Source: Castanea sativa
Taxonomy: Eukaryota > Streptophyta > Magnoliopsida > Fagales > Fagaceae
NCBI RefSeq assembly: GCF_040712315.1
Contig: NC_134013.1
Coordinates: 86,372,001 to 86,436,000, forward strand
Direction: 5' to 3'
Length of the DNA stretch: 64,000 nucleotides
Below, piece by piece: positions 1 through 10,748 of this stretch; the first letter of the stretch is position 1, and each line of letters opens with the position of its first letter. The notes under the pieces are model-generated. The model saw nothing but the letters and a program-made list of their open reading frames with translations. It was not told the DNA's origin and searched no databases. The translations under genes and the position numbers were made by a program.

Positions 1-228
1 CGGTGAGGTAGTGCGGTGGCAACAGTTGGTCCAGCGAGGACTGGCTGCGGATTGAGATTTTAGGAAAACGTGAAATAAGTTTTGTTTATTTGTTTGTTGA
101 GATGTTATTAGGTGTATTAGGATGTATTGATTTTACAATGAGTTTAAGTAAAAGTCTAATGTGACATGTCTTTATTAGCTGGTATAAACCAAGGGGTTTA
201 CACCCGTCCTTATTAAATTTAATCTCTC

Positions 229-264
<36 letters not shown>
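1..264. other. intergenic, no gene seen
   Basis: AT-rich sequence with no convincing reading frame. It ends in an (AT)n run at about 233-262 that marks the left edge of the first copy of a duplicated segment. Confidence 0.5.
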
Positions 265-265
<1 letters not shown>

Positions 266-554
266 AATGGCATCTTATGCTTTTTGAGAATCTTAAATGG
301 CATAGTCAAAACCAGAAAATTAGATTTTGTGCTTTGTCCTTTCTAAATGGACCAAAAAACCAACAAAAAAAAAAAAAAGTCGGCACCATAATTTTAATTT
401 ATGCAAGTTTAGTAATTTAGAAAAAAAGACTAATGGTACGTCGTAATCACAGTGTACTCTTAGCATGATAGTCACATCATTGGCCTACCCTTTAACTTCT
501 TTCACACACGTATATACTTAGATTAGATTAGAAAAATATTTTTATCTTTTATAA

Positions 555-712
555 AAAAAAAAGTGTGTCACAATATTTTCACAACAAATTTTAATTGATA
601 GACGGTTAATAGTTATGATTTGAGCTCACCATTAATATTATTTTTTTATTTATTAATAATAATTTGCTCGATAAAATTTCTGCAAAAATATTGTGAACTT
701 AATATCTTTCTC
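555..712. mobile_element. MITE, dispersed family
   Basis: Short AT-rich element with inverted ends built on 'cacaatattttcacaac' and 'caaaaatattgtgaac'. Related copies lie at 3523-3701, 5018-5186 and 7876-8062, all about 160-190 bp with an inner GTTATTRGTT-like stretch. Edges are approximate and I could not fix a target duplication for this copy. Confidence 0.5.
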
Positions 713-1215
713 TAAAAAAATATTTTATATTTTATTGAATTGGATTTTTTTTTATATTAAACTCTCAGGACAAATCGAATTTGAGCTGAGAGATGCATCA
801 AAGAAAAAAAAAAGTTGAGTTTAGTTGACAACTCATATCTATTTGAAAACAGCTTATTTAGCCGAAATTAAAATTATTTTGTTGAAAAAACTAAAGATAA
901 AGCTAAAAGGTGGCTGATAGTACAGTAAAACTCATAAATAATACTCTTTAGGTGGCTGATAGTACAGTAAAACTTATAAATAGTACAAAAGAGTACAATG
1001 AAACCCTTATCTCAAAAAAAAATGTACAATAAAACCCATAAATAATAGCAAAAATAAATTAAATAATAAAAAAATTTAGATTTTTAAGACAATAATAAGC
1101 TCACACGAAATAAATGTGTATTCATAAATAAATAAATAAAACTGAAATAAATGTGTTGCAGCAAACACAAATTCAATGAATCTAATAAGTCAACATCGTC
1201 GTGGCCCGTGAGTGC

Positions 1216-1415
1216 GAGAAATTATACAGTTCTCTAGTGGACCATGTCACTTGTCCACCATTCCACAAAAAAACTCCCACTTGTTTAAAATTGTTAAGTC
1301 AGTAATTAGTTTCTGTTTTAAAAAAACTTTAACTCAGCAATTTAAACAAGTGTGAGTCTTTTAGTGGAATGGTGGACCACGTCACTTGCCCACCATGTGG
1401 ACCTTATAAGTTCTC
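1216..1415. mobile_element. Mutator-like MITE with 9-bp target duplication
   Basis: A 200-bp near-palindrome. The first and last ~80 bases are inverted copies (GAGAAATTATAC... against GAGAACTTATAA... on the other strand; both arms hold the motif CACCATTCCAC), leaving a loop of about 45 bases. It is flanked by an exact 9-bp direct repeat CGTGAGTGC at 1207-1215 and 1416-1424. The paralogous segment carries this sequence once, at 5596-5604, giving an unoccupied site. Long inverted ends with a 9-bp duplication are the Mutator (MULE) signature. No coding capacity. Confidence 0.85.
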
Positions 1416-1889
1416 CGTGAGTGCGTGGGGCAAAGAGGATTATAAAGAACCAACCTAGGTCCATTATTATTAATTTTTTTTTATGGGAACCTAGGTCCAT
1501 TATTAGTCTTTTTTTTCTTTTCTTTTTTCCTGCGGAGTCATGTGTCATTTCCAAACAAATTCTTGGTTTGAAAGCCTATTTCCCTAACATTAAAAAGAGT
1601 GTTCTGGGTTTTTATAGCATTAAAATACATTGACATGAATAGCATTTCTTTTTTAAAGACTAGAATTTTAATAATGATTCTCAACAAAAAAAAAAAAAAA
1701 ATTCAAATATTAATAATCGGTTTTTAGTGTAAGTGTAGTTTGAATCTCAGATATCTCATTCCATTATTTGTTGATAAAAAATTTTACTAGTTGAGTTAAC
1801 AGTAATTCACTCATATAAAAAAACATTTAATTGTCCATAACTCCATATTACTAGTTAATTTGGATGAAGCCAATAAGTTAGCTGAAAGT

Positions 1890-2380
1890 TATAAAGATGG
1901 GAATGGTTTTTGTTAAGGAGAAAATAAAAAAGCTAGATATTGAACTTGATAGCTTAATTATGTTTTCCAATGAAACACTTGATCAACTGTTCTATATCCA
2001 GAAGTCTAGTTGTGAAAAGAGAGGCTTAAGATACATAGGAATAGGATCTTTTTCCCATCTACTTCAAAGTCCCCTGCTGCTACTAAATGATGGAAAATCT
2101 TTGTTCTCCCATGACCATGTCCAACAATGGCAAAGGGCCCTATAGATGAAATCCAAGTTACAAAGCTCAAGTCTTGACCTTCTCCTGTATCTAGTTTGTT
2201 TCTGTATGTTTCTATTGTGGTGGTGTTGGTCATACTCGATCAAATTGGCCCATAATCACTTGATCAAATGTTTCTATTGCTTTTATATGTTGTTTATCAA
2301 GCTAAGACAACAAAAATTGAGACTTTCAAAGTTAAAGGACTATTACCGATCAAAAAATACTAATGTGAATGTGTGATATT
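1890..2380 (+). pseudogene. decayed copia-type gag fragment with zinc knuckle
   Basis: An ATG-initiated frame at 1897-2145 encodes a charged stretch ending QKSSCEKRGLRYIG, which resembles the linker before the zinc knuckle in plant copia gag proteins. In another frame, near 2207-2250, CFYCGGVGHTRSNW follows: a CX2CX4HX4C knuckle whose last cysteine is now Trp. The frame change and the lost cysteine mark it as dead. It lies between the two duplicated segments. Family assignment is by pattern only. Confidence 0.55.
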
Positions 2381-3470
2381 TGGAAAACAAATGGTCACAA
2401 TAAGAAACAAGTAATAAACTTTTCATAATCTCAAAAGAAATTTTAATTCCTTTCATAGACAACACTTCGATGATTCGAATTGTGTGGATGACGATGAAAT
2501 GAGTGTTCTTTTACATTGTCCCTGTTTTTCCTTTTGATAAACTTGTCCCACATTTCAAATCTTTCAATCTTTTGAAGACAATTTTTTTGTTTGTTTTATT
2601 TTCAGTTTATTATTCAAAAACCTAAAGGCATTGAAAAAGTTTTAAAGAGACATAATGACTTGTGAGAGTGTGAGACTCATCCCATATGAGAGGGATGTTA
2701 CATGCAACGGTTACACATATTACTACCTTATATTTAAAAAAGAAGTGGTAAAAATATAAAATGTAAATAGTTGTTGGAAATTAATCGAGTTTTGGTGTGA
2801 ATGCTTCATGGTTTTATTGTTGACGTGATGTTGTTTTTATAACAATAAATGTAGAGGCACAATATATTTCACAAATGTGTAAAGTAAAAATTGACAAGTT
2901 TTTTTTTTTTTTTCTCTCTTTTTGGATATACTAACACGTTGTTAATAGTGGATAAAAATATAGTGTAAATGGTAGGCTCATCTGTAAATCAATAGAAAAA
3001 TGGTTGTGAAATTTTTTGAATACATAGCATTGCTTCTTCTTTTAAAAAAGAAAAAGAAAAAAAAACTATCATCAAAGTTATCTAAAGAAAAATGGTAGTA
3101 TTTATGATTCCATATATAAATACAATCACAATAAACATCCAATGAAAATATAGTTTTACATACAATCACAATTATAATAATTGTATGCTAATAACTACCA
3201 TAATTAGTAAATTTCATATTTAGACCAAAAGAAAAAATTATATTATGTTATACTTACTAGTGTTTCCAAGAAATCAAGAGTTCAAATCTCCTTTTTCCCA
3301 TTGTAACTATTGAATTATCAATATATATATATATATATATAATCCAAGTTATCTAAAATTAATAAATAAATTCCAAAAGTGTCTTAAAAAGATAAGAGAC
3401 ATGCAATCGTTACACATATTACTAACTTATACAAATTTCACAACAATAAGTTTAGAGTTACAATAACATT
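2381..3470. other. intergenic, AT-rich
   Basis: No gene seen. A short piece near 2640-2740 (containing 'gttacacatattact') recurs imperfectly near 3395-3430, a hint of old duplicated repeats. An (AT)n run lies at about 3320-3341. Confidence 0.4.
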
Positions 3471-3795
3471 AACAACAAATTTCAAAACCATTTGAGATGG
3501 CAAATTGTTAACGGTAAATAAAAGAGAAATGTTATGTCCATAATATTTTCATAATAAATCTTAAGTGGAAGGTTATTACAAGTTGTGATTGGTGGATAAA
3601 ATGGTAACTCTAGTGGTAGGTTCAAATTAGAACCAATAACAACTTATCACTTATGATTTATTGTGAAAGTATTAAAAATATTGTGAATGTATCACTTCTC
3701 TTATATTTATCATTAACAATTTTCCATCTCGTCTCTCACGAAAAAAAAACAATTTTCCATCTCAAATGGTTATGAAATTTGTTGTTAATGGTGAA
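3471..3795. repeat. large inverted repeat enclosing a MITE
   Basis: The left arm (about 3471-3522, containing 'accatttgagatggcaaat') reappears in reverse complement at about 3702-3795, where the piece 'aacaattttccatctc' is itself present twice. The 179-bp stretch between the arms is a copy of the dispersed MITE family. Confidence 0.6.
3523..3701. mobile_element. MITE, dispersed family
   Basis: Inverted ends: AGAGAAATGTTATGTCCA at the left and a matching reverse complement ending in TCTCT at the right, over 179 bp. Same family as 555-712, 5018-5186 and 7876-8062. Non-coding. Confidence 0.55.
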
Positions 3796-4667
3796 TATAA
3801 TGAGGTAGTGTCAATGGTAAGTTTGGTTGCCCAAAAAAAAGTGTCAATGGTAAGTCATACAAGAATCAATAATATAATCTACCAACTCAACAATTATGAA
3901 ATTTATTATGTCTCTATTATATCTCTTTTTATAACTATCATGGACACAAAAACTCTATCATCTTAGTCATCTTTAAAAAAAGAAAAAATAAACATCCAAT
4001 GAAAAATGCTAGAGTTGCAAATTATTTTGTAACTTTTTTTACAAGTTATTGATATGATAATGGTAAATTAGTAAGTAAAAAAGTGATATTAGTAATGTAT
4101 TCAGAATAGAACTAGTAAGAATTGGTCACAATAAAAATTTATAAAAATATAATCAAATAATATGTAATTATCAAATCTAATTGTCTTTTTCACCTGGCCA
4201 TAACAAGAAAAGAGAAAGAAAAAGACAAAGAGAAACGTGGCCTTTTTTCTTGTTGGAAAAAGAGCTTTTAAATTTTGACGTTTGCTAGATTAATTTTTTG
4301 AATAGTGACATAAATGGTACTAGTAACGCATAGGCTACAGCTACCTCTACTTGCTAAAACCAATCTACATCTACTCATTAATTTAAAAGTTTTTTTTTTT
4401 TTTTTTAGAAACACACATGTATACAGAGGGAAGGAGGATAAGGTAAGAGAATATATTCACACACCAATATTAAAACTGTATGCGATCATTAATGTCGCGA
4501 AACAAATAATAAACCCCTTCTTAATATCACACTTTATCAATGTAGAACGACTCAACAATACTAAGTATTTTCAAATCAACTTTCACAGATACACAAAGAT
4601 TAGCATACTTTTACCAAAACTATACACACAAGATTTTTAAGTGCTATATATATATATATATATATAA

Positions 4668-4716
<49 letters not shown>
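3796..4716. other. intergenic with long AT microsatellite
   Basis: No gene seen. Several short frames arise by chance in low-complexity DNA. An (AT)n tract fills about 4645-4717 and abuts the second copy of the duplicated segment. Confidence 0.45.
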
Positions 4717-4719
<3 letters not shown>

Positions 4720-5017
4720 TTTAGCATCTTATGCTTTTTGAGAATCTTAAATGGCATCTTTTATTCAAACCAGAAAATTGGATTTTGTGCTTTGTCCTTT
4801 CTAAATGGACCAAAAAAACCACAAAAAAAAAGAAAAGAAAGAAAAGTCGGCACCATAATTTATTCAATTTAAAAAAAAAAAAAAAAAAAAGACTAATGGT
4901 ACGTTATAATCACAACGTACCCTTAGCATGATAGTCACATCTACAATATATCTTTTGTTTTTTTCATATACGTATATACTTAGATTAAGTTAGAGAAAAC
5001 TTTTATCTCATATAAAA

Positions 5018-5186
5018 AAAAGGTATGTCATAATATTTTCACAATAAATTTTAGTTGATAGACAGTTAATAGTTATGATTTGAGCTCACCATTGATATCA
5101 TTTTTTAATCCATTAATAATAATTTGCTAGATAAAATTTGTTGTAAAATTTCTATAAAAAATATTGTGAATTTAATATCTCTCTTT
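5018..5186. mobile_element. MITE, dispersed family (duplicated copy)
   Basis: Paralogous to the element at 555-712: same position inside the duplicated segment, same inverted ends. It was therefore present before the duplication. Confidence 0.5.
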
Positions 5187-6101
5187 AAGAAAATATTTTA
5201 TATTTTATTGAATTGAATTTTTTTTATATTAAACTCTCTGGACAAATCAAATTTGAGCTGAGAGATGCATCAAAGAAAAAAAAAAGTTGAGTTCCATTGA
5301 CAACTCATGTTTGTTTGAAAACAGCTTATTTAGTTAAAATTGAAAACTTTTTATTAAAAATATTATAAATAAAGTTGAAAGATAACTGAAATAGTAACCC
5401 ATAAATAATACCAAAAAATGTAATAAGTTCCATAAATAATAGTAAAAATAAATTAAATAATAAAAAAGTCAGATTTTTAAGTCATAAAAAACGCACAAAA
5501 TAAATGTGTATTCATAGATAAATAAATAAACTGAAATAAATGTGTTGCAGGAAACACAAATTCAATGCATCTGATAAGACAACATCGTCGTGGCCCGTGA
5601 GTGCATGGAGCAAAGAGGATTATAAAGATCCAACCTAGGTCCATCATTAGTCATTTCTTGTTTTTGTTTTTGTTTTTTTGCGGAGTCATGTGTCAATTCT
5701 AATCAAATTCTTGGTTTGAAAGCCTATTTCCCTAACATTAAAAAGAGTGTTATGGTTTTTATAGCATTAAAATACATTGACATGAATAGCATTTCCTTTT
5801 TAAAGACTAGAATTTTAATAATGGTTCCTAGCAAAAACAAGAAAAAAGAATTTTAATATATGATATTGGTTCCATAATGATTGATATTTATAATCAAGTT
5901 AAGACATTAATTTCTTTCTAAAAAAATAGTTAAGACATTAATATCTTCTAAAAATAAAGTTCAAATATTAATAATCGATTTTTAGTGTAAGTTTGGGTTG
6001 AATCTCATACATCTTATTTCGTTATTTGTTAATAAAAAATTTTACAAGTTGAGTTAACAATAATTCACGCATGTAAAAAACATTTAATTGTCCATAACTC
6101 C

Positions 6102-6260
6102 TTTTTTTTTTTTTTATATATATAAGATAGAATTCTACTCTAGCCTAATTTAAGTGTATATGTGTGTGAAACTCCCTCCTTGAACCCGGCCCTTGCCCCT
6201 CACACCCCACAGGTACTTATACTTGTAGAGTGACCATCGCACTAAAGGTGTGCGGTGGAT
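6102..6260 (-). mobile_element. tRNA-derived SINE
   Basis: Read on the minus strand, the element starts near 6260, has an A-box-like TAGTGCGATGG and a B-box-like GGGTTCAAGG about 50 bases later, and ends in a poly(A) tail (poly(T) at 6102-6115). It is flanked by a 9-bp duplication with one mismatch, cataactcc (6093-6101) and catagctcc (6261-6269). A decayed relative lies at 60239-60405. Confidence 0.75.
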
Positions 6261-6276
6261 CATAGCTCCATATTGA

Positions 6277-6707
6277 GATGTAGTACATTAGGTCCCTAAT
6301 TAAATTCAAACATTTGACTAATAAAAAAAGAAAAGAAAAATGGTATCTTCTTTGAGAACAATCTAATGTAATGCATTTAAGATAGTGTACATAAGTTTCA
6401 TCTTGTATATAACTTGTCATTAACTTGCGCAACATGCCATAAAGTTTGACAATAAATATTTATAGATGATACATGTTTAATTAATAAATAAAACATTAAT
6501 TATTTATAACTTTAAAAACCAAATTAAATAATATAACTATAATGATGATTTGAAAAAATATGGACTTTCAAAAACTTAGGTGACAATATTAAAAGAAGTC
6601 AACAAAAAAAAAATGTGGTTCCTTGTATAATAATAATAAGTGACATGCATAGTGTGCGGATTGTATGTCTACAAGTATATACACACATATATTTATGAAT
6701 CTAGTTA
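6277..6707. other. intergenic, no gene seen
   Basis: AT-rich DNA without a supported gene. Confidence 0.4.
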
Positions 6708-6715
6708 GCTCAATT

Positions 6716-7236
6716 TAGGAGTGTCCACGGGTTGAGTTTATGCCCAACCCAAAACCAAACCACTTACATCGGGTAGAAGGTTGAATGACCCACCCGCGAA
6801 CAACCTTGGGTCGAGTCGGATTGGTCTCCAGTGAAAAACGATTGGGTCGGTTGATGTCAAATCTGAGTTATAACCACCAAATTTTTGCTGAATCTATGCT
6901 ACAATCACTAGATCTTTGCTGGATAGAAGCAAAAACCACCACATCAAGCCTAGATTTCAGTGAAAACTTCCATCTCATTACCAGATTTAACCAAAAACTA
7001 CCAAATCTTCACTAGAATATCGCTAAATCTAAACAGATCTAGGTAAATCCGGTCTTCTTTCATGGGTTTTGTCGGATGAATCAAGTTCATCAGGTTTTGG
7101 AGAAGAAAACTTGCCATCCGACCTACCTAAGTAGGTTTTTGGTGGTGAAGACCCACCGCTAATCATCATTGGTGTCGGGTCGGCTTGGGTGGTTTGGGTG
7201 GGTGGGTCGGTTTTCGAGTTTTGATGGACACTCCTA
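6716..7236. mobile_element. hAT-like non-autonomous element
   Basis: A 521-bp element, more GC-rich than its surroundings, with perfect 12-bp inverted ends TAGGAGTGTCCA..TGGACACTCCTA. It is flanked by an 8-bp duplication with one mismatch, gctcaatt (6708-6715) and actcaatt (7237-7244). The interior is rich in GGGTCGG/ACCCACC-type motifs. An 8-bp duplication points to hAT. No transposase; the 76-codon frame inside has no recognisable content. Confidence 0.7.
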
Positions 7237-7244
7237 ACTCAATT

Positions 7245-8800
7245 ATAAAGTTTATTATTTTAAAATAAGAGATTTGAGGTTTGAATATATGTATTTCTGT
7301 TGATTTTGCCACTAGTATCAAGATTATGAAAATTTGGGTGAGGATCTTCCATTGCTCCTTTTTTTTAAAATTTTTTTTATTGTTATTATTATGGTGATCC
7401 TCCATATTTTCTTACCAAATGTATACTTATGGATGTAAATCATTTTCAAAAATGATATCAAAATTTGTTTGTCCGTACAGGAAATTACTTATCTTTTTAT
7501 TTTGGGGAAAAAAAACTGTACATAGGCTAAAAAGGGGGGGGGGGGGGACTTTGTTAAACCAAGAAATTAGCTAATGCTTTTTATTAAATACAATTATATG
7601 TTAACCAATTTAGCAAATAAACAAATAAGTTTTGAGCAAAAAGCACGATCTAAATGGAAACAACAAATAGGCTTCAATTTTTTTTTAAAATTATATTATT
7701 ATTATTGTTATTCTTTAAATTATTTTTATAGATTTTATTATTATTTAAAATAATTGTTTTTAGAGTTAGTATTTTGTGCAATGATTGTGTACGAATTGAA
7801 CATTCACGTCCAACTCTATATGATAGTGGCGCCGTGCAGCGTAGAACTAGAACCCAAAATAATAATTATTTGGAGAGATACTACGTGAAAATATTTTTAT
7901 AATATTTTCATAATAAATTATAGTTAGTTAGTTGTTATTGGTTTAAATTTAAATCTAATATTAAGATTGTTTTTTTGCCTCAATAATAACAATCAGTAAC
8001 AACTTACTACTTAAGTTTATTATAAAAATATTATGAAAATATTATGAACATATTATTTCTCAAATATTTGTCAATTACAAGGACAAACAAATTGTTTGGT
8101 TTGGTTGGTTGGAGTTGTGCCTTTCATGATTTTAAGTCTACTGGTGTAGTGGTCCACAGGCTCCAGATTCTGCTTATTTTTAGCTTCTGTTCAAACTTCA
8201 ACCTTCAATTTATTTATTTTTTTCAAAATTTTTTTTTTGCTTCTGTCCTTTTCATGTGCAAAGACAGACAAGTTGTTTTTGTTCACCTGGTATTATAGAT
8301 TTCTACCTATAAAAGGGAAAAAAGAAAAAAAAAAAAAAAGAGGGCCGCACATCTTAAATATGTCAATCTGGAATGAAAGTTGTAAAATCCAAATTTAGGG
8401 GTAAAATCTTAGAGTGTAAAATCTAAATATTTCAAAATTTTAAGAGATAAATTCTAAATTTTAAAATATTTGGGTGTAAAATTCAAATACTCCCAAACTT
8501 TAAGGGTGTAATTTATAATTTAACTTACTTTTTATATATAAGAGTAATTTATTGAAATGATAAATACAAAGTAGTGATAAAAATAAACTTATTATTGTGT
8601 CCACCAAGTATACTTTGTCGTATAAATTTTTTTTTTAAAAAGTTAAAATGAGCAATGATGGAAATATAATATATTTATAAACTTTTAAAATAATTTTTCA
8701 CAACAATAAAATTATAATTTGAATAATTTACATGAGTCTACTACTCACACTATATATGTTTTGATAGAGACAACAATAGAATTTGAATACTTCAATTGAT
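7245..8800. other. intergenic, MITE and degenerate short repeats
   Basis: No gene seen. It holds a poly(G) tract at about 7537-7549, a MITE copy at 7876-8062, and a degenerate tandem of short 'gtaaaatctaaat'-like units at about 8385-8525. Confidence 0.4.
7876..8062. mobile_element. MITE, dispersed family
   Basis: Inverted ends near 'gagatactacgtgaaaata' and 'aatattatgaacatatta', with inner 'gttgttattggtttaaat' and its inverted partner 'caatcagtaacaac'. Same family as the copies at 555, 3523 and 5018. Confidence 0.5.
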
Positions 8801-8805
8801 TTATT

Positions 8806-9104
8806 AACCCAAATCCCTTATAAAAGATATCACATCTTTAGTATATAGCAATCACATTAATTAATGTTAGCAATAATAATTGAATATCACTTTAATTGAA
8901 TTCATTATTTATATTTTATTCTTTTTATGAATACAATAGGATTTGAATAGCTTAACCCAAATCCCTTATAAAAGATATCACATCTTTAGTATATAGCAAT
9001 CACATTAATTAATGTTAGCAATAATGATTGAATATCACTTTTACTTGAATTCATTATTTATATTTTATTCTTTTTATGAATACAATAGGATTTGAATGGC
9101 TTAA
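8806..9104. repeat. two-copy tandem repeat, 148-bp period
   Basis: The unit starting 'aacccaaatcccttataaaa' at 8806 is repeated at 8954 with very few differences, so the duplication is recent. It sits about 0.7 kb upstream of the HPT start codon. No protein content. Confidence 0.85.
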
Positions 9105-9498
9105 TATTTTTTTTTTCCAGACAAACAATTTAGGATATCAAAATAAGAAATTTATCAATTATGCTAAATTACAACTACACAATTGATAATATTTTTATTA
9201 CATACCAATCACATTCATGTTAATTAATAATTATAGAAGAAAATTTGTTTATTAGTATAAAAATTTTGGCCCCCATGACATTACCTACTTTTCACCAAAA
9301 TTAACTAAGTGTGCGTTTGAGAAAGAATTATTGTGCGTTTGTGTTTTTAGCTAGGTCGTATGGCATTGCTCATAGCCCAGTCAAAAACTCAGCAAAAACG
9401 CAGTTAAGCACGCTATTCACAACTCATGGCACTATCCGTCATTAAAAGTTATTTTATTACAGTGTTTTTAGCTATAAGTTTTATTACACACTCCACTG

Positions 9499-9537
<39 letters not shown>

Positions 9538-9791
9538 ATTATATTTTGAAAACCCAATTTTAGTTAAAATCGAAACATGAGTGTGTGTGAGTGTGTCACC
9601 AAAGTTGTCCCTTGCCATTAAAACTCGTTCTTTAATTCTTTACCCCACAAGGCTTGCCTAAGTGGCTAAGTTTTTTTGGCCGAAAGGCTAGCCTAAGTTG
9701 ACCGTAACTTTTCCATCAATTTGTCATTAAGCTCTGAGAGAGAGAGAGAGAGAGAGAGAGAGGTCTGAACTGTGAAGGCTTCAGTGTTTGC
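9105..9791 (+). promoter_or_regulatory. HPT upstream region
   Basis: Upstream flank of the HPT gene. It contains an (AT)n run near 9505-9532 and a (GA)n run at about 9736-9762, the latter probably in the 5' leader as is common in plant genes. I cannot place the transcription start from sequence alone. A stretch at about 9306-9480 looks like a decayed MITE. Confidence 0.4.
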
Positions 9792-9833
9792 ATGTCAGTT
9801 TCTTGGTTGAAGAACGGAACATGGATTCTATGA
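9792..9833 (+). promoter_or_regulatory. upstream ORF overlapping the HPT start
   Basis: ATG at 9792 opens a 13-codon frame ([13 protein letters not shown]) that stops at 9831-9833, inside the HPT coding region and out of frame with it; the HPT ATG is at 9821. If the leader starts upstream of 9792, ribosomes would meet this start first, which could lower HPT translation. The frame is seen; the effect is inference. Confidence 0.45.
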
Positions 9834-10706
9834 TTGTTGGGTCCTTCCCCAGACCATCTTCACTTATTACCAGTGGTATGTTGTACTATCATGGACTCAT
9901 TTCATTTCAGTTCAGATCAGTTCTTACAGAGTTTATATTAATTTCTGCTTTTTTTCACTTCTATATTAATTTTTGGGGTCTATGGGTTGCTGGGTTTTTA
10001 TTCAGATTGCTTAATCTGTATTGCTGCATGCAGTTTTCTCTTGCTTCTTCAGCTCTGACACATTTTGGTTCTGTTTTTCTGAAAAAAAGTACTTTGAACT
10101 TGTGCTCTGTTCAATATATCTGGGCTTTTTTAAACCTTTCATAAAGAAGCTTTTTTTTGGGGGGGGGGGGGGGGGGTTGTTCTGAGTCTCCTGACTGAAA
10201 CAAAATTTTATTTTTAATTTTTTGCTGAGTGAGGAGTTGAATCTGTCAACATCTGTGTGTGTGTGTGTGTGCGTGTGTGTATTTGAGATGTAATATATAG
10301 TTTCTTTTTTGAGTTGGTTGTGTTCTTGTGGTGCATTTGACTCAACTGAGTTGACTCTCTAACTGTCCCATTTCTAGATTTTAGGATTTTCTGTGTTTAT
10401 TTATTTATTTTTGCATAATTGATGTATTATAATAATTGGTAGGTGGGAATGACTGGAAGAGTGACAGAGTCAAGAAGGTTTGCTTTCCAAGTATGATCAC
10501 CAATCTCTAGAATTTTATTTTGTACACCTTCTGTATAGTTTGATTCTTTGATCCTTTCCGATTCAAAATTTCACTTTTTGTTTTCTTTTTATAGTTATAT
10601 TCCCTGTTAGAAAAGGGGAGACATAACTTTGATACCATGTTTTTTTTTTTGATAAGTAACACAAAACTTTGACACCATGTTAGAATTATTGTTGGGAACT
10701 TGGGAT

Positions 10707-10748
<42 letters not shown>

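Larger units (their letters stand above)
265..1856 (+). repeat. segmental duplication, copy 1
   Basis: About 1.6 kb that recurs at 4717-6276 in the same orientation. Both copies start next to an (AT)n run, share the run from the 'gcatcttatgctttttgag' stretch onward, and end at 'ccataactccatatt'. Small substitutions and indels separate them. Copy 1 contains a 200-bp Mutator-like MITE (1216-1415) that copy 2 lacks. Both contain an older MITE (555-712 here). The ends are not TG..CA, so I call it a duplication rather than a long terminal repeat. No gene is visible in it. Confidence 0.75.
4717..6276 (+). repeat. segmental duplication, copy 2
   Basis: Second copy of the 265-1856 segment. Compared with copy 1 it lacks the 200-bp MITE (empty site at 5596-5604), has about 90 extra bases near 5868-5960, and has a SINE inserted in its last bases. 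The match resumes after the SINE with 'ctccatatt' and then stops. Confidence 0.75.

Noticed and set aside
1897..2145. 82-codon frame as a host gene
   Set aside because: Its content resembles retroelement gag and the zinc knuckle continues in another frame, so it is a transposon relic.
265..6276. LTR retrotransposon with two 1.6 kb LTRs
   Set aside because: The duplicated ends lack TG..CA and a target duplication, and I saw no primer-binding site. Kept as a duplication, with the alternative noted.
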